DNA of 64,000 nt from Phialocephala subalpina (Eukaryota > Ascomycota > Leotiomycetes > Helotiales > Mollisiaceae), in the NCBI GenBank assembly GCA_900073065.1, contig FJOG01000001.1, positions 1,316,430-1,380,429 of the forward strand, read 5' to 3'. The notes beneath the pieces were generated by a model, which ran no database searches, had not been told where the DNA came from, and was given only the letters and a program-made list of their open reading frames with translations. This document shows, piece after piece, positions 26,306 through 38,888 of this stretch. Every line of letters starts with the position of its first letter. The first letter of the stretch is position 1. Made by a program: the position numbers and the translations under genes.

Positions 26306-27515
26306 TCAATTTCCTTGAACCTTGAAAGTACGTCCGCTTGCAGTCTTCCTCTCCTTTTCCTCGTTCTCTGGGCGTGCTCTCCGCAAAACTGGTGAGGGTC
26401 AGGCACAAATCCAAGAACAAAGTCTCGAGAGCTTGCTCACCTTGCAAGAAATCCGCAGTACGTCTCCGCATCCTCGAGTGGATATAAGCCTGTATGCTGT
26501 CAGAAAATGTGCCTGTGACATGCTCGCTCTTGCACATACTTTGGATGCCTTAATGTGATAGTGGAAGTAATCGCGGAAAGTCTGGATGTGAGAGATCACC
26601 TCTTCTCGTCTTTGGTTCGTCAAATGTCTCGGGAATAGAACTAGTGAATGTCAGTACCGAATACACAAATGATCGGTGCCAAAATTACCAAAAGTAACGT
26701 AGCCAATCTCTCCATTCCCAGAATCCTTTACGCCGGGTACACCTTGCAATTCCAGAGGCGGGTCAGTCCTAAACAGAACTTGTGGTGCATTTTGGATAGC
26801 CCTTCTTCGTGCATCAACGAATTCTTGAATGAAGACCTTGCCAAAGACTCGGTCGGTCTCCTCTCGGAAAATTGTGCTGAAGATGACTGTGACTCTGTCG
26901 TGGCTTGCTCGGATGAAAATAGATTCTTCGTCGCGGTAATGGATCGCCTTAACTTCTCCTCCCTCCTTAACGCCTTGTGGTGCCTCCTCGGATGTATACT
27001 TGGATGCCTCTTCATGTAGAGCGTGATACTCATCGAATGCTTGCTCGAAAGGTGCCGCCATGGCATTTCGTTTCAGTAGAGATACCCTTCGGATGAGGTC
27101 GTCTCGTGCCTCTGCAGACTTATTGTCAATCACTATCCAAGCCACAAGTACTAGGTTCCCACCTTTATCTTCAGGAAGGCTCTCCAAATCAACCTGTACA
27201 GAGAAGTTGTAGCCGCTTTCCGGCGCAACTACATATGGGCCATATTCGCGTTCCAGTACCTGCTGTGCGCCATACTTCACAAGCTCATTGAAGCACCGGA
27301 CTTGGATGGAAACGAGGATCTTGGTCTTAGACTCGGGGGTTGAGATGTGGAAGGTTACGCCGTCGAAGTCTGAAACTGTCTGGTCGATGTTGACTGGAGG
27401 GGCACTATTGAGTAGCAATTAGAGTTGTCCTCATTCAACCAGAACGTACTCACCCTGAGAATCGCTCTGTAAGTACAGATTGAATCAGGACATTCTGATA
27501 GTCAAGGAGAAGCAT
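26306..27515 (-). CDS. ARC35: Arp2/3 complex 34-kDa subunit (ARPC2/Arc35)
   Basis: ARPC2 forms the structural core of the Arp2/3 complex that nucleates branched actin at endocytic patches and hyphal tips. Five exons chain in phase: 27454-27515, 26689-27404, 26540-26640, 26441-26489, 26306-26388, giving about 336 aa, in the family range. The first exon encodes MLLLDYQNVLIQSVLTERF. The large second exon carries the first p34-Arc alpha/beta domain and most of the second. The small 3' exons encode the conserved long C-terminal helix (IQTFRDYFHYHIKASK, then AYIHSRMRRRTADFLQ, then RRARPENEEKERKT) that contacts ARPC4. All introns are short GT-AG. It is divergent from UTP12, 371 bp apart. Confidence 0.95.
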
Positions 27516-27886
27516 CTTGAGATCGCGTTGTCGAGTTCTGATCTCTCTCCGTGTCTGTTGTCGAGTGTGCCTGCTGGTCTTGAAGAGACGAACGTAGTGG
27601 GTTGCGAGTAAGCTAGCTGCTTTGGGCTGTGGAGCTTATCGTAACTACGCTAGACGATAACCGCAAAAAGCTTCAGAACTTTTTTTCTGGCTGGAGTTGA
27701 TGATCTTCTCCAACACTCTCACTTAAATATTTCTGTGCGGAGGGATTCTTTCAATTCTGGTTTGGCGCATTCTCGAATTTATAGGTAAGCCAAGCACAAA
27801 TCCTAATCAACAATAGGGCCCTCAACATTTTGCGCGCATAGTGCTAACTTGAATGTCCTTGTAGGTCGCAAACTCAGGATGTGAAA
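27516..27886. promoter_or_regulatory. shared divergent promoter of ARPC2 and UTP12, with a likely 5'UTR intron
   Basis: Only 371 bp separate the two start codons. A probable 5'-untranslated intron of UTP12 spans 27785-27864: it starts GTAAGC, has a GCTAAC branch site and ends TTGTAG, 22 nt before the ATG. The real promoter shared by both genes is thus about 270 bp. Confidence 0.6.
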
Positions 27887-30850
27887 ATGGTCAAATCATA
27901 CTTGTAAGCATGAAATTCTCGGAAATTCAAGAAGCAAGCTAATACTAATCCTTTCAGGAGATACGAGCATTCAAAGACATTTGGTCTAGTCAATTCCAGC
28001 ACCTCGAACGTTGTTTGGTCGGCATCACCCCTCGGATCTGGATCACTTCGCGGAACAGGATCAGGCCGAGCTATAACAGCTGCGAATGAAGAAGTGCTTT
28101 GCTGGGATATCAAGAAGGGCGAACTCATCAGTCGGTGGAGAGACAATAATTGCAAATCCCAGGTCACCGCAATTGCGCAAAGCAAGACAGATGAGGATAT
28201 CTTCGCAGTTGGTTACGAAAATGGAAGCATTCGAATATGGGATTCGAAAATAGCGGCCATAATGGTGAGCTTCAATGGCCATCGTTCGGCAATCACCACG
28301 CTTGCATTTGACAAGTCTGGTGTCAGATTGGCGAGTGGTTCGAAGGATACAGATGTAATCATTTGGGACTTGGTAGCTGAAGTTGGCTTGTTCAAGCTAA
28401 GAGGCCATAAGGACCAGATTACCGGACTTCACTTTCTTCGGCCAGAAGCACAGGCAAGCGTTGATGAGGATGGAGAGGCGATTGAGTCTTATGAGGATCT
28501 CTCTGCTGAAGGCTTTGTCTTGACAACCGGAAAGGATGCCCTCATCAAGCTCTGGGATATCTCATCTCGGCATTGCGTAGAGACGCACGTTGCGCAAACT
28601 AACGGAGAGTGTTGGGCCTTAGGCGTATCCCCCGACGGTGCCGGTTGCATCACTGCTGGAAACGATGGGGAGCTGAAGGTCTGGTCCATCAACACTGCTG
28701 CGCTTCTCGAATCTTTAAGAACACCAGACAATATTAATAAGACGAATTTCTTACGAAGTCGGGGAGAGGTTCACCGACAAAGTAAGGACAAGGCGCTAGA
28801 GGTCAGTTTCCATCCCCGGCAAGGCTATTTCGCAGTGCACGGGTCCGAGAAAGCTGTTGAAATATGGAGGATACGTTCAGAAGATGAGGTTAGAAAAGCA
28901 TTGGCACGAAAAAGAAAGAGAAGGCGTGAGAAACAAGCAGCTGGGAACGACAAGATGGACGTTGGTGGAGGAGATACAGCTGTCCCAGAGCAGGACGAGG
29001 ATATTTCAAAGGCAGAGATCTCTGACGTCTTTGTCCCGTATGTGATTGTAAGAACTGGGGGTAAAGTTCGTTCTATGGATTGGGTCAAGACCAAGGGCTC
29101 GAAGGCCATACAATTACTGGCAGCTACGACGAACAATCAACTGGAGGTCTATAACATCCCAACGAAAGACCGGAGTAAGAAGACAAAGAGCGATGAGCTT
29201 CCAGACTACTCGCGAACTCTTTCTGTGGAACTACCAGGCCACCGGGCAGACATTCGAGCACTTGCCCTGAGCTCTGATGACAGGATGTTGGCATCAGCAT
29301 CTAATGGTGGGCTCAAGATCTGGAACGTACGGACAAGGAGCTGTATACGAACCTTTGAGTGTGGTTATGCGCTATGCTGTGCGTTCTTGCCTGGAGATAA
29401 GATTGTGGTAGTAGGCACCAAGGCCGGTGAGCTGGAACTGTTCGACATTACATCTGCAGCAGTTCTTGATACTGTCAAGGCGCACGAGGGCGCTCTATGG
29501 TCTTTGCAGGTACATCCTGACGGGAAGTCACTTGTTTCTGGAGGTGCAGACAAGACAGCGAAGTTTTGGAACTTTGAGATCTTCCAAGACGACATCCCAG
29601 GGACGAAACGAACCACACCCAAGTTACGACTCGTCCATAACCGAACTTTGAAGGTTTCAGACGACATCCTCAGCCTCCGATTCTCTCCAGACTCTAGATT
29701 ACTAGCAGTTGCTCTCTTGGACAACACTGTCAAAGTGTTCTTCGTGGATTCACTGAAACTGTTTCTCAACCTCTATGGCCACAAACTCCCTGTTTTGAAC
29801 ATGGACATCTCGTTCGATAGCAAGCTCATTGTCACTTGCTCTGCGGACAAGAACATTCGTCTTTGGGGCCTGGATTTCGGCGATTGTCACAAGGCTTTCT
29901 TTGCTCATCAAGACAGTATTCTGCAAGTGGCTTTCGTTCCTCACAACCAAGATGGCAATGGGCACCACTTCTTCAGCAGTAGCAAGGACAAAATGATCAA
30001 ATACTGGGATGGCGACAAGTTCGAGCAGATTCAAAGGCTGGACGGCCACCATGGTGAGATCTGGGCACTTGCTGTAAGTAGGACAGGAAACTATCTCGTC
30101 AGCGCAAGTCATGACAAGAGTATTCGAGTATGGGAACAAACGGATGAGCAGATATTCCTGGAGGAAGAAAGGGAGAAGGAGCTCGAGGAGCTGTACGAAA
30201 GTACTATGTTAGCCTCTCTTGAGCCAGAGAAGGATGAGAACGATGATGCCGAGTTTGGAGATGTGGGAAAGCAGACGAGCGAGACTCTCACAGCCGGGGA
30301 GAAGATCACCGAAGCTCTCGACATCGGTATGGCAGACTTGGAGGTCATGAAAGAGTGGGAAGCGGCAAAGGCTTCGCAGCCCAACATTGCACCACCATCT
30401 CGGAATCTTCTATACATAGCACTAGGGGGAATCAGTGCTGAGGCCCACGTTCTCAAAGTGTTGCAAGGAATTCAAGCCGCAGCACTACAGGACGCTCTGC
30501 TTGTCTTACCGTTCATCAAACTACCGATGCTTTTCACATTCATCAATATCTTCGCGAAGAGATCGATGAACATTCCATTGACTTGTCGAATACTTTTCTT
30601 CATGCTCAAGACGCATCACAGCCAGATTGTGGCCAGCAAGACTATGAAGCCGATGTTGGAAGAAATCAGGGGAAACTTGAGACGAGAGTTGAAGAGGCAA
30701 AAGGACGAGATAGGCTTCAACCTTGCAGCCTTGAAGGTCATTAGTGCTCAAGTCAAGGCGAAGGGAGTGAAGGATTATGTTGATGAAGAGACTTGGGGAG
30801 AGGAGGACAAGGGCGCCACCAAGAAGAGAGGTTTTGTACAAGTATCATGA
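27887..30850 (+). CDS. DIP2: U3 snoRNP / SSU processome WD40 protein Utp12 (Dip2, WDR3)
   Basis: Utp12/Dip2 is a UTP-B subunit of the small-subunit processome, which acts in the nucleolus in early 18S rRNA processing. The first exon (27887-27903) is only 17 nt, encoding MVKSY plus two bases; exon 2 (27958-30850) completes about 969 aa, close to the yeast length. The short first exon is supported by consistent phase and by the conserved start MVKSYLRYEHSKTFG. About a dozen WD40 repeats in two propellers fill residues 1-680 (recurrent GH...SGSxD..IxxWD patterns, for example ASGSKDTDVIIWDL and VSASHDKSIRVWE). A charged linker follows, then the helical Utp12 domain (about 780-900) with a basic C-terminus. 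A basic insert (KRKRRREK) near residue 290 is a likely nuclear signal. Confidence 0.96.
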
Positions 30851-31253
30851 AAGATACCCTGAAGATATTGTATAATAGGATGGGAAAAGTCCTGATATGC
30901 GAAATGAAAATAAATTATCATGAGCTCATTTCCAAACTGAAAGTGAGTTTAAATATCCCGGCTGAGAACGGCAAGTCTGGAAAGTAGAAGATTTGGAGGC
31001 ATTTCGTACATTACATTACAGTGCTCATGATTCTGGATTGGGAGTCTCCTAAGCAACCCCCACCTTCGTTCCCCCGCGGTTGATTGCGGGGCAAACCCCA
31101 GCAACGTCTGACCCAGCTTTTACAGAGTAGCGTTGTCTCGTCTGAATCGACAAGCCGAGGCTCTTTCAGCAAGATACCCGACATGGAGCACAACTCCATC
31201 GAGATGCTTCAATTCAACAATTCTCTCTTCCTATTTCCTCTACGCTCTGCAAA
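30851..31253. other. intergenic between UTP12 and the APH-type kinase
   Basis: UTP12 3' flank and promoter of the downstream gene. Nothing coding is seen. Confidence 0.5.
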
Positions 31254-32499
31254 ATGGCTGGCGCTGTGAGGCAACCTATTGATCTCCAATCATTGGAGCG
31301 ATACATCTCTCAAAATGTCCCAGAAATCAATGTCCCAATCGACATCAAACAGGTACCCCAATCACACGCCTTTCTTCTCAACAGTCTCTAATTCTCGCAG
31401 TTTGGATTCGGACAGTCAAATCCGACGTACCAACTCACGGCCAGCGATGGGACTAAATTCGTGATGCGCAAGAAGCCGCCTGGAAAGTTGGTTTCGAAGA
31501 CTGCACATCAAGTCGAGCGGGAATACCGGGTCATTCACGCCTTGGAGAAGACCGATGTACCTGTACCGAAGGCATACTGTCTCTGCGAAGATAGCAGTGT
31601 TGTGGGAACACCATTTTACATCATGGAGTTCCTAGATGGGAGGATTATTGAGGACCCAACAATGCCAGACGTCACACCTGCCGAAAGGACTGAAATGTGA
31701 GTGAATATGCTTGGAAGAATGGACCATTGCTGACAGACGACTAGGTGGCACGATGCCATTCGAACGTTGGCCAAGTTGCATCGAATTAATCCTAAGGATG
31801 TCGGGCTGGAGGACTTCGGGCGAGCCAGTGGTTTCTATGATCGTCAGATCAAGACGTTCTCAATCATCAGTAAAGCACAGGGCGAGGTGAAGGATGTAGA
31901 CACGAAGGAACCAGTAGGGCAAATACCACACGGTGATGAGATGTTGGCATATTTTCGAGACAAGAGCTTCCAGCCCAAAGATAGGGGAAACCCTATTCAC
32001 GGCGACTACAAGATTGATAACTTAGTCTTTCACAAGACGGAACCAAGAGTGATTGGAATTCTAGAGTGAGTGGAACTCGGTCATGGTATTGAGCCTTTAC
32101 TGACCTATCTACAGCTGGGAAATGTCTACCATTGGTCACCCACTTTCAGACATCATCAACCTGACCACACCATACTTCCTCACCGACCAGAAGTTAGTCA
32201 AACATCTGCCAGCTTTCGCAGAAGGCAATACTCCAGGCCTCCCCTCTCGAGATGATCTCATGAAATGGTACACGGAGGTAGCAGGTTGGGACCCAAGCCC
32301 GGATCTCACATGGGGTATCGCGTTTGGATTCTTCAGAGCAACATGTATCTACCAAGGCATTGCATCCAGATGGGCTGTGAGGCAGGCCAGTAGTGCCAAG
32401 GCACGAGATAATGCACTGGGCAGACACCCGATGGGCCAATTGGCATGGGAGACAGTAAAGGTGGCTAGGGAGCAGTCGAAGGGGAAGTCAAAACTGTAG
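31254..32499 (+). CDS. aminoglycoside-phosphotransferase-type kinase (ACAD10/11 N-domain-like)
   Basis: Four exons (31254-31352, 31401-31696, 31745-32065, 32115-32499) give about 366 aa; every intron is 48-49 nt and all phases agree. The protein has the APH/choline-kinase fold. Its N-lobe begins [12 protein letters not shown] (nucleotide loop) and continues [11 protein letters not shown] with the ATP-binding lysine. The catalytic loop is [11 protein letters not shown] (HGD...N) and the metal-binding motif is DWEMSTIG, formed only after the last splice. The closest described relatives are the kinase domains fused to acyl-CoA dehydrogenases in ACAD10/ACAD11, which phosphorylate 4-hydroxy fatty acyl-CoAs, and stand-alone fungal versions. 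The substrate here is unknown. The gene is stand-alone, with no dehydrogenase domain nearby. Confidence 0.9.
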
Positions 32500-32810
32500 A
32501 TGTATAGATGTGAAATGTATTACGGAGTCTCCAGGTAGGCACAGTTGCCGATCCAGACATGATTGGAAGTTTCGTTGTATCTTGATTTCAACGCCGTTCT
32601 TGACCCCGATGCTCGACCTCTTCCGAGTTTCTTTGAGCTTTTGTGTGTGTGTGATATACTTCCGATCATCCGCCAGTCATTTGTACGTAAGCAAACATCG
32701 TATGCAGGCGAGATTTCGTTCATGCAGACAGAGGCTTACGGTACCCCTCTTGCATTGAGGAATTTATCATCCTACATCCACCTGTACAATCTGCAAGTCC
32801 CTGAAGTCAT

Positions 32811-33631
32811 TTACTCGTCATCCGAGAAGAAGTCCTGGGACGTCGCTTGTATCTCCTCGACCAAAACATTCGGTATAACTCCAAACTTAAAAACCCGCTT
32901 ATTTTCCCCCAAAATTGCCTCCATCTGTGCCTTGACCCGCTCTCTCTTCCGCTGGCGAGGCTCGGGCATCATCCAAATCACCTGTTTGAGTCCTGGAAGT
33001 GCTTGAACATACAGCAAGTATCAACATTTGCAAGGACGTTGTCTCGGTGAAAGCGTCGTAAGGTTAAGCCCTCGCTTTCCGCGCTTCCCGACCTGATATA
33101 CAATTTCTCGACCATGGCAAGTGTTTTCTTGAACTTGGGTCCAGCTGCCGCCCAGCAAACGAAAAGCCTATATTATTTATAGATATTCAGCACATCGTAC
33201 CAGTCCACGATAGCTCTGTCGACGCGCGGGTTGAAGCACAGAGGAGCAGATTTGCTATAGCACGGCAGATCCTTGGGACGCATATAGTAGTCCTTTCTGG
33301 TCTCATTTCGACCCTCTTGGGTGATATGGAGCGTGATTAGCAAGGTCAATCTCTATTCATGCCGTCTTTTGCCCCACAAGAACCTTTTCCCGCTTTCCAT
33401 TCCGAAATTTCCTGATATGTCGACCTCCTGAGGTCCTGGAAAAGCAACGCGCCAAGTCCTGAGTCGTAGCTCGACAGTAAGTCGTGGGAATGGCTCGAAG
33501 GCACCTGGCGCCTCTCGAGTCTCAGGACCTGGCGCTCTCGTAGCCGATTGAGCAGATGGCTCTATACCATTTGGATGGTCAGTACAGGTATTACATATGG
33601 TGCAAAGGATCTCACCTGAGGCTGCCATCAT
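32811..33631 (-). pseudogene. broken 2EXR-domain protein gene
   Basis: 2EXR proteins are a large, poorly understood Pezizomycotina family with a core of the form F..FP.LP.ELRL.IW..ALPGPRVVEI. Here the start MMAAS (33631) is followed by a 53-nt GT-AG intron and then FEPFPRLTVELRLRTWRVAFPGPQEVDI across two lines of typical family sequence. The same frame then meets a TAG (33353-33355), resumes with family-like sequence (KDYYMRPKDLPCYSK, CFNPRVDRAIVDW), meets a TAA (33173-33175), and continues to LAMVEKLYIRSG. A +1 shift near 33020 moves it to the frame ending ALPGLKQVIWMMPEP...FFSDDE, stop at 32811. The middle of the family domain also appears shortened. Introns could hide some damage, but the splice signals are poor, so a decayed gene is the simplest reading. 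Confidence 0.6.
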
Positions 33632-34569
33632 GTTCCCTCCCTCGGTCTGCAGAGAAGGTTGGTCCAGGTAGGAGTGTGTTTGTGAACATGCTGTGCTGCA
33701 CTGCAAGTTGTGGGAGAAAACCATGACGGATTAGATGGTACAGTCGACACGTCAGTACCTCGGGTTTCTCAAGTTCCTGCTTTCATTGTGATGTGGGTGC
33801 GAAAGTGCGACTAGTAAAGGCGGCGCGGGCCGCAAGCTCTAACTTAACTTGATCTAAAGAACTTCAGCCCTCTTTTGGGTGCATTTTATGTGCTCTCATT
33901 CTCGGGGTCGAGGAAAGCTAAAAGTCATCAGATAAAGGGGATATTGAGAGGGTTGGCTCCAGTGAAGTGAAATAGGGGCCTCTCGCTTAGAAAAGGGGGG
34001 TTTGTTCATGCGATTTTGACATTCAATGTTCGACCGCAAGAGAGATATGCCCAAGTGTGCCAGACCTGACTTGACAAGGGACAATTTGCCTCGAGTTGAA
34101 GTCGAACGGATCCCGGACTTTGATATCACGCTACGGCTGGCAAGCGGGAGATATTTCTGTTTTGGTTAACTTCCGCCATGGCTTTCTCCTTTAAAAATAA
34201 ACAACATCTCCCTCATCGCGACAAATCGATCCCTCCCCACGTACACTCGATCTATTCTCACACGTAAATCTTGCGTATTTGCTCACTTGAGCAGCGACCG
34301 CAATCAAGAATCCTTCACCAAGAGTCATCCTCACGCGCCTGTGCTACTTGCCAACACAATTGCGCTCCCAAAACACAACGGACCACGATTGACTACAATC
34401 GAATCCAACAACACGCTCGCTACTGTCATTTTCAGAATCCTCGACTTGCAACCATTCTCAATTGCCGACCTCCTCAACTCTCAAGCTCCAAAAGCCTCAA
34501 AACACCATCGACAACTAAACAAGTTCACCAACCACACCATATCCCTCCCTCCCTTCAGACACCATCACC
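33632..34569. other. intergenic, leader of small membrane protein gene
   Basis: The stretch is probably divergent promoter and a long pyrimidine-rich 5' leader (about 34190-34569, CT- and CA-rich) of the gene starting at 34570. Open frames in the leader are C-rich and look non-coding. Confidence 0.45.
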
Positions 34570-34854
34570 ATGTCTCTCCCCACCTCTTCACCCACACCTG
34601 ACCCCTGCCTCTCATCGACAAGCGACGCCCTATCAGCCGAATATAGCGCCGGCGCAAAGATCACCTTCTTCATTATGGGCTGCATGATGGGAATGATCGC
34701 CTTCATCATCTCCGTCCGGATCGTCGATCATATTAGAGCTAAATACTTCCCGAGATTTCCGCCTATTGAATTATCGACTATGGGTGTTTCGAGGGGCTTT
34801 TCGATTGGCATGATGAGGGGTGATGATATGGAGAGGTTGGTTGCAAGGGTTTGA
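34570..34854 (+). CDS. 94-aa single-pass membrane protein, function unknown
   Basis: The ATG lies in a very good fungal context (ATCACCATGTCT). The protein has a Ser/Thr/Pro-rich N-terminus of about 25 residues, one strong hydrophobic helix (about residues 29-50, ITFFIMGCMMGMIAFIISV, Met-rich), then a basic, charged C-terminal segment ending MERLVARV. The layout fits a small tail- or signal-anchored membrane protein. No family is recognised. Its long C-rich leader resembles those of other genes in the window. Confidence 0.5.
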   Translation: MSLPTSSPTPDPCLSSTSDALSAEYSAGAKITFFIMGCMMGMIAFIISVRIVDHIRAKYFPRFPPIELSTMGVSRGFSIGMMRGDDMERLVARV

Positions 34855-37489
34855 GTTGGACGTGGATGGGAAGAAAGGGGCATTTGGGAGGAAAAGCTAT
34901 TGGGTGAGACTTTGTGCTTTGTTGTGGATTGGGCTGGCTGGGATGGAGAGTTGTGGTATTGGACTCGTGGATATGAACAAGAGAAGCACTCGGCGGATTG
35001 AGGGGGTGCAGAATCGGAATTTTTTACTTTGTTGTGTGGGTTGGATTGAGAGTTTCCGACTTAAAGATGGAATTGAGAAGTCTCGGTGTTGCGGTGTTCG
35101 TTGCTGGAACTACCGGAGACCTTACCAAAGGAGCCCGAATACAAGAGTGAGATGGAGTTCGGCCATCAAGTCGTGGTCATATGTCGAGTATGTCGTGTAT
35201 CAAGTCACCTCTCATTCTGAATCGTCTCTTATGCAACATCAGAATTTGTGATCGAGGTGAATGACAATTACTGAATTGCGGGCATTGACAAGCGAGTGCC
35301 ATTAAAGTCTTACCGTGTTCATATGTCTCTATCCGTGGCGTTAGAAAGTGTACGCCGAGGCAAACAGAAATACGAAGCGGTTCATTGCTCTTCATGCTCC
35401 GTGCTACAAGCTCTTGCTCCTTCCTCGGCATTGTTAATAACCCTCGTTACACATCAAGGGGCGTGAAAAGTCCACACGTTCGTTTTGAACAATTGTGCTA
35501 GTTCCTGTATATCCGTCGTTTGTTATCGGTCTTGATAGAGATAGTGGCTTAATATAAAGTATCTAGTGGGGTTGGAACATGGAACGAAGTGTACTTGTAC
35601 CAAAGGCTGTCTCGATATTTGCAGCTGCGAAGGGTAACAAAGTAATAATAAAGTCCCTCCTCTCGCGAAGCTTCAAGGATGTCTCCTCTGACCTGCGAGC
35701 AATTCGGCGGTTTGCCACAAAGGGGGACACTTCCAGATCCAAGGCGAGGTCTTCGGGGTTCCCCGGATACATACTTGCAAACCTGCCGTTGTAGCACGAG
35801 TAGTAGCAAGGATAGAGAACAGCAAATACTATCTCTAGGATTTGACTTCAGTTTTTCGATTTCGATACCAAATAGAATATTTGAATGCTGGCAAACGAGG
35901 AACAGGGTAGATTGCTGGATGATCGGAGACCAAGCATTATTTTCCTGTCTTTGTGGTAGCAAACTTGCAGGATTGAATTAATGAATCATTGCTGTAACGG
36001 ATCGTTGACTCTGCGGTCACAAAGTCCCCAGACCAGCATCCGCCATAGCTATTCCCAATTCGCAGGATGGAAAGTCCATGATCAAGACGACCGAAATGAT
36101 AGCGAGAAAAAGATGTCCAGCTCATAGCTGGAATGGAGACTCGACACGAACAACCAAATCATTACGAATGACCTACCTACCTAGGAACTTTATCCGAATT
36201 GGACGTCAACGACGGGTCTAGAAAACCAAAGCGGGTAGCTCGCGTTCATATATTGAAATGCTGACGCCGCCCACTACCTCGTGATACATTGATAATCCGG
36301 ACCCTAAATAAAGGTACATTGACACCGCATGGGCCTGTGAATGCAGAAGATGGCTAGACTTGCTAGACCTAGCATCCCAGAGAGTTATGAGATGCGGTCG
36401 AAGGAGTTCCGAGGCGCCCTGTGCTACTCATTTGCCTGTTGGCTTCTGGCGCCTAGATGCGGAGGTCTTCGATGCTATGATCATATGGTAAGAAAACCTC
36501 GGATCGAGAGTCAACTTATCTTTTATGGATGCGGGGTATACGAGACGACGACATTAATTCGGTAGGAAGTATCATAGAGCGAGAGGATGACAAAAATGTA
36601 TTGGCGCCTGTGAACCATAATGGAACTGGCTCAAAATTTGGGTCCCGAGTTTCAGTTGAAGCGGATAGAAGTAACGAAGTATGAATCCGCGATATCCGAA
36701 TTGGGCAAGCAAGCAACGCCCTGCAGGTGAGGGAATGCCGTAATCCTTTATAAGAAAATTGGATGAGAAGCATGTCGATATATTAGTAGAAGCCGATGAG
36801 AAAGTCCCGATGCAGCACAGTAATCGAAGGCGTTTTTGTCGTCTCGTCACTCCTTGGTATGCTCGTGATCGCTGTACGAAACTCGAAATGGACGGCAAAC
36901 ATTACGGTGTGGCGGCTGGCGAGGAGAACGAGAACGAGGAGGAATACATCCGGAGCGGGGACTTGGCTAGTTATGGTCCAAGGCAAACGCTTTTTGCAGT
37001 AAAGGCTGTACATGTGAGAGTCTCGGTGAGACACTTCACTCACCTCCTGGAGCCAGGTCTTAGGCTCTGTCGCGGTGGCAGTTCGACCATTCGGCGTTTT
37101 GGCTGGCTTTTCTTCTGGCGAGGACTGCCCATGGCATGGTGAAGCATGGAACCTGCATGTCGTCCGTAGGGGGCATCCTTACGATGCGATGATGAGACAA
37201 TTATCAAATGTTGGCCCAGACCTCGGGAGGAGAGCAAGAAGCATCGGCTCTGGGAGTAACCTTACAGTACGAAAAGGCGACGGAGTGCAGTGGAGCCTAA
37301 ACTGGGCGGCGGGTGAAAGGTCTAATAAATAATTTCTGGCCGGGTACTGACTGGCTTTTGTACAGCAGTTGAAGTAAGGGAGATATGCCAGAGTGTATGA
37401 GATGATGTGATGAGGCTTCACCGCTGGACGGTCTGGTCCGGACACGAGAATGCTTTGAGTTAGAGGATTGGGGTCGCCGTGCACAGGAT

Positions 37490-37522
37490 TGTGCTTGTGC
37501 TTGTGCCTGTGCCTGTGCCTGT
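37490..37522. repeat. hexanucleotide tandem repeat (TGTGCY)n
   Basis: About five and a half units of TGTGCT/TGTGCC. It creates artificial low-complexity frames (alternating Cys-Leu on the plus strand, Gln-Ala on the minus strand), so open frames crossing it should not be taken as genes. Confidence 0.9.
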
Positions 37523-38115
37523 TTGAAAGAGTGGGAGAAAGTGGGATGGAACAGGAAATCGAAGATCATGGGATGAAAGGGAACTCGAAGTCCGCCGCCA
37601 TGCGTTTCGTGCGCATGCCGTTTTTGCTTTGTCGCAGCAACGAGAGCGAGGTGGCTGGAGCTCTTCTCACCTGTAACCTGACTGCCAGTCTTTGCCAGGA
37701 CAGGACATTCAACCAGTGGCATGGCTGCAATACCCGTCGTGCGGCTCTTCCAGAGCGAGTCAGTCTTTCGCCATCCTGCCTGATCCATTGCTGCATGGCG
37801 AGTGGAGGGCGATTCGATACGGCGCTGACACGGTGGAAGATGCTCGGGCGTAGGCGTCGGCGGAGGCCAGGTGAGCGTGGACATGGAAGCAAGTGTTGCC
37901 GTACAGTACAGTACATTACATGGGATGGGAGTCTGCACCTGCCTCTGCGGCCCAATTCGAAGAACCTGCTACTCTATTGTAATCTTACGAATGATCATGG
38001 TCGCGCTGGGCAGCTCAGTAGATACGGTACGATGCTCCGTCCGCGGTCATGTAATGCTATCGATAAACGATAAGAGCTGAGCTGCCCACTATGGGATCGT
38101 CATTATCGCTGCTAG

Positions 38116-38146
38116 TGGACTGGACTGGACTGGACGGGACTGGACT
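38116..38146. repeat. pentanucleotide tandem repeat (TGGAC)n
   Basis: About six units of TGGAC with one interruption (GGGAC), followed by a GTGTGGTGTGG tract. A simple repeat of unknown role, in non-coding sequence. Confidence 0.9.
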
Positions 38147-38888
38147 GTGCTGTGGTGTGGTGTGGCCCGCTGCAAAAAGAGGGGACGGAGCCATGACACC
38201 AGGAGGGGTCCGAACAGTCCAGCGACCACGAAACGGGAGCACTTAAATTAAGAGAACCGGTCACTCAATGGAAGGAAATAAAAGAAAATGAAACAAAATA
38301 AAGAGGAGAGGATGAATAGGTCTTAATTCACTTTGCAACTGTAGAATGAATGAATAAATGAATAAATAAATCAACAAATGAAAAGCATTCGGCGTTCATT
38401 CCAGCTTCACAGACAGGTACAAAAGAAACACTTGTGGAAAGAAACTCCCTCGCCGCCAGTTTCGAATCACACTAAGACTGACCCAACGCAACTGCACTGC
38501 ACCACAGCCTGGCGCATACAAAGCAAGCTCAGATCCCACCCGCCTCAGTTTACCTTCCGATCCCCCTTCGAATCTGCGAATCTGCGAATCTGCGAAGTCC
38601 TGAATCAACTGGACTAAGACGACGTCGATATCTGCTGTCCTGTTTCCGCGTCATCCTCTGATTCTCAACATCGTTGATTCCCCCTCCAACGCCCAGACTT
38701 CGTGTCTATGACAATCGACCTAACCGCGACGACGAACGACCATCTGTTCCGAGACAACAGGGTGCACCACTTGCGCTCTTACGAGTCTGCGAGCAGGTGA
38801 GCCCAACGCCTTCTTATGAAGCGTTGAGGCTTCCTACAACTCCTGCACATACACACGTGCACTTCGACTTACTGCCTGCCGCCAGAGG

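Larger units (their letters stand above)
34855..38888. other. 4-kb gene-poor stretch with simple repeats
   Basis: I found no supportable gene. Open frames exist on both strands but overlap and lack domains. The right half has several short tandem repeats: TGTGCC/TGTGCT at 37490-37522, GGACT at 38116-38146, TGAA/TAAA at 38344-38372 and TGCGAATC near 38569-38596. The last few hundred bases are likely promoter and leader of the RING-finger gene. Confidence 0.45.

Noticed and set aside
37468..38073. 201-codon plus-strand frame and 213-codon minus-strand frame
   Set aside because: Both are created by the TGTGCY simple repeat and show Cys-Leu or Gln-Ala repeats with no conserved sequence around them.
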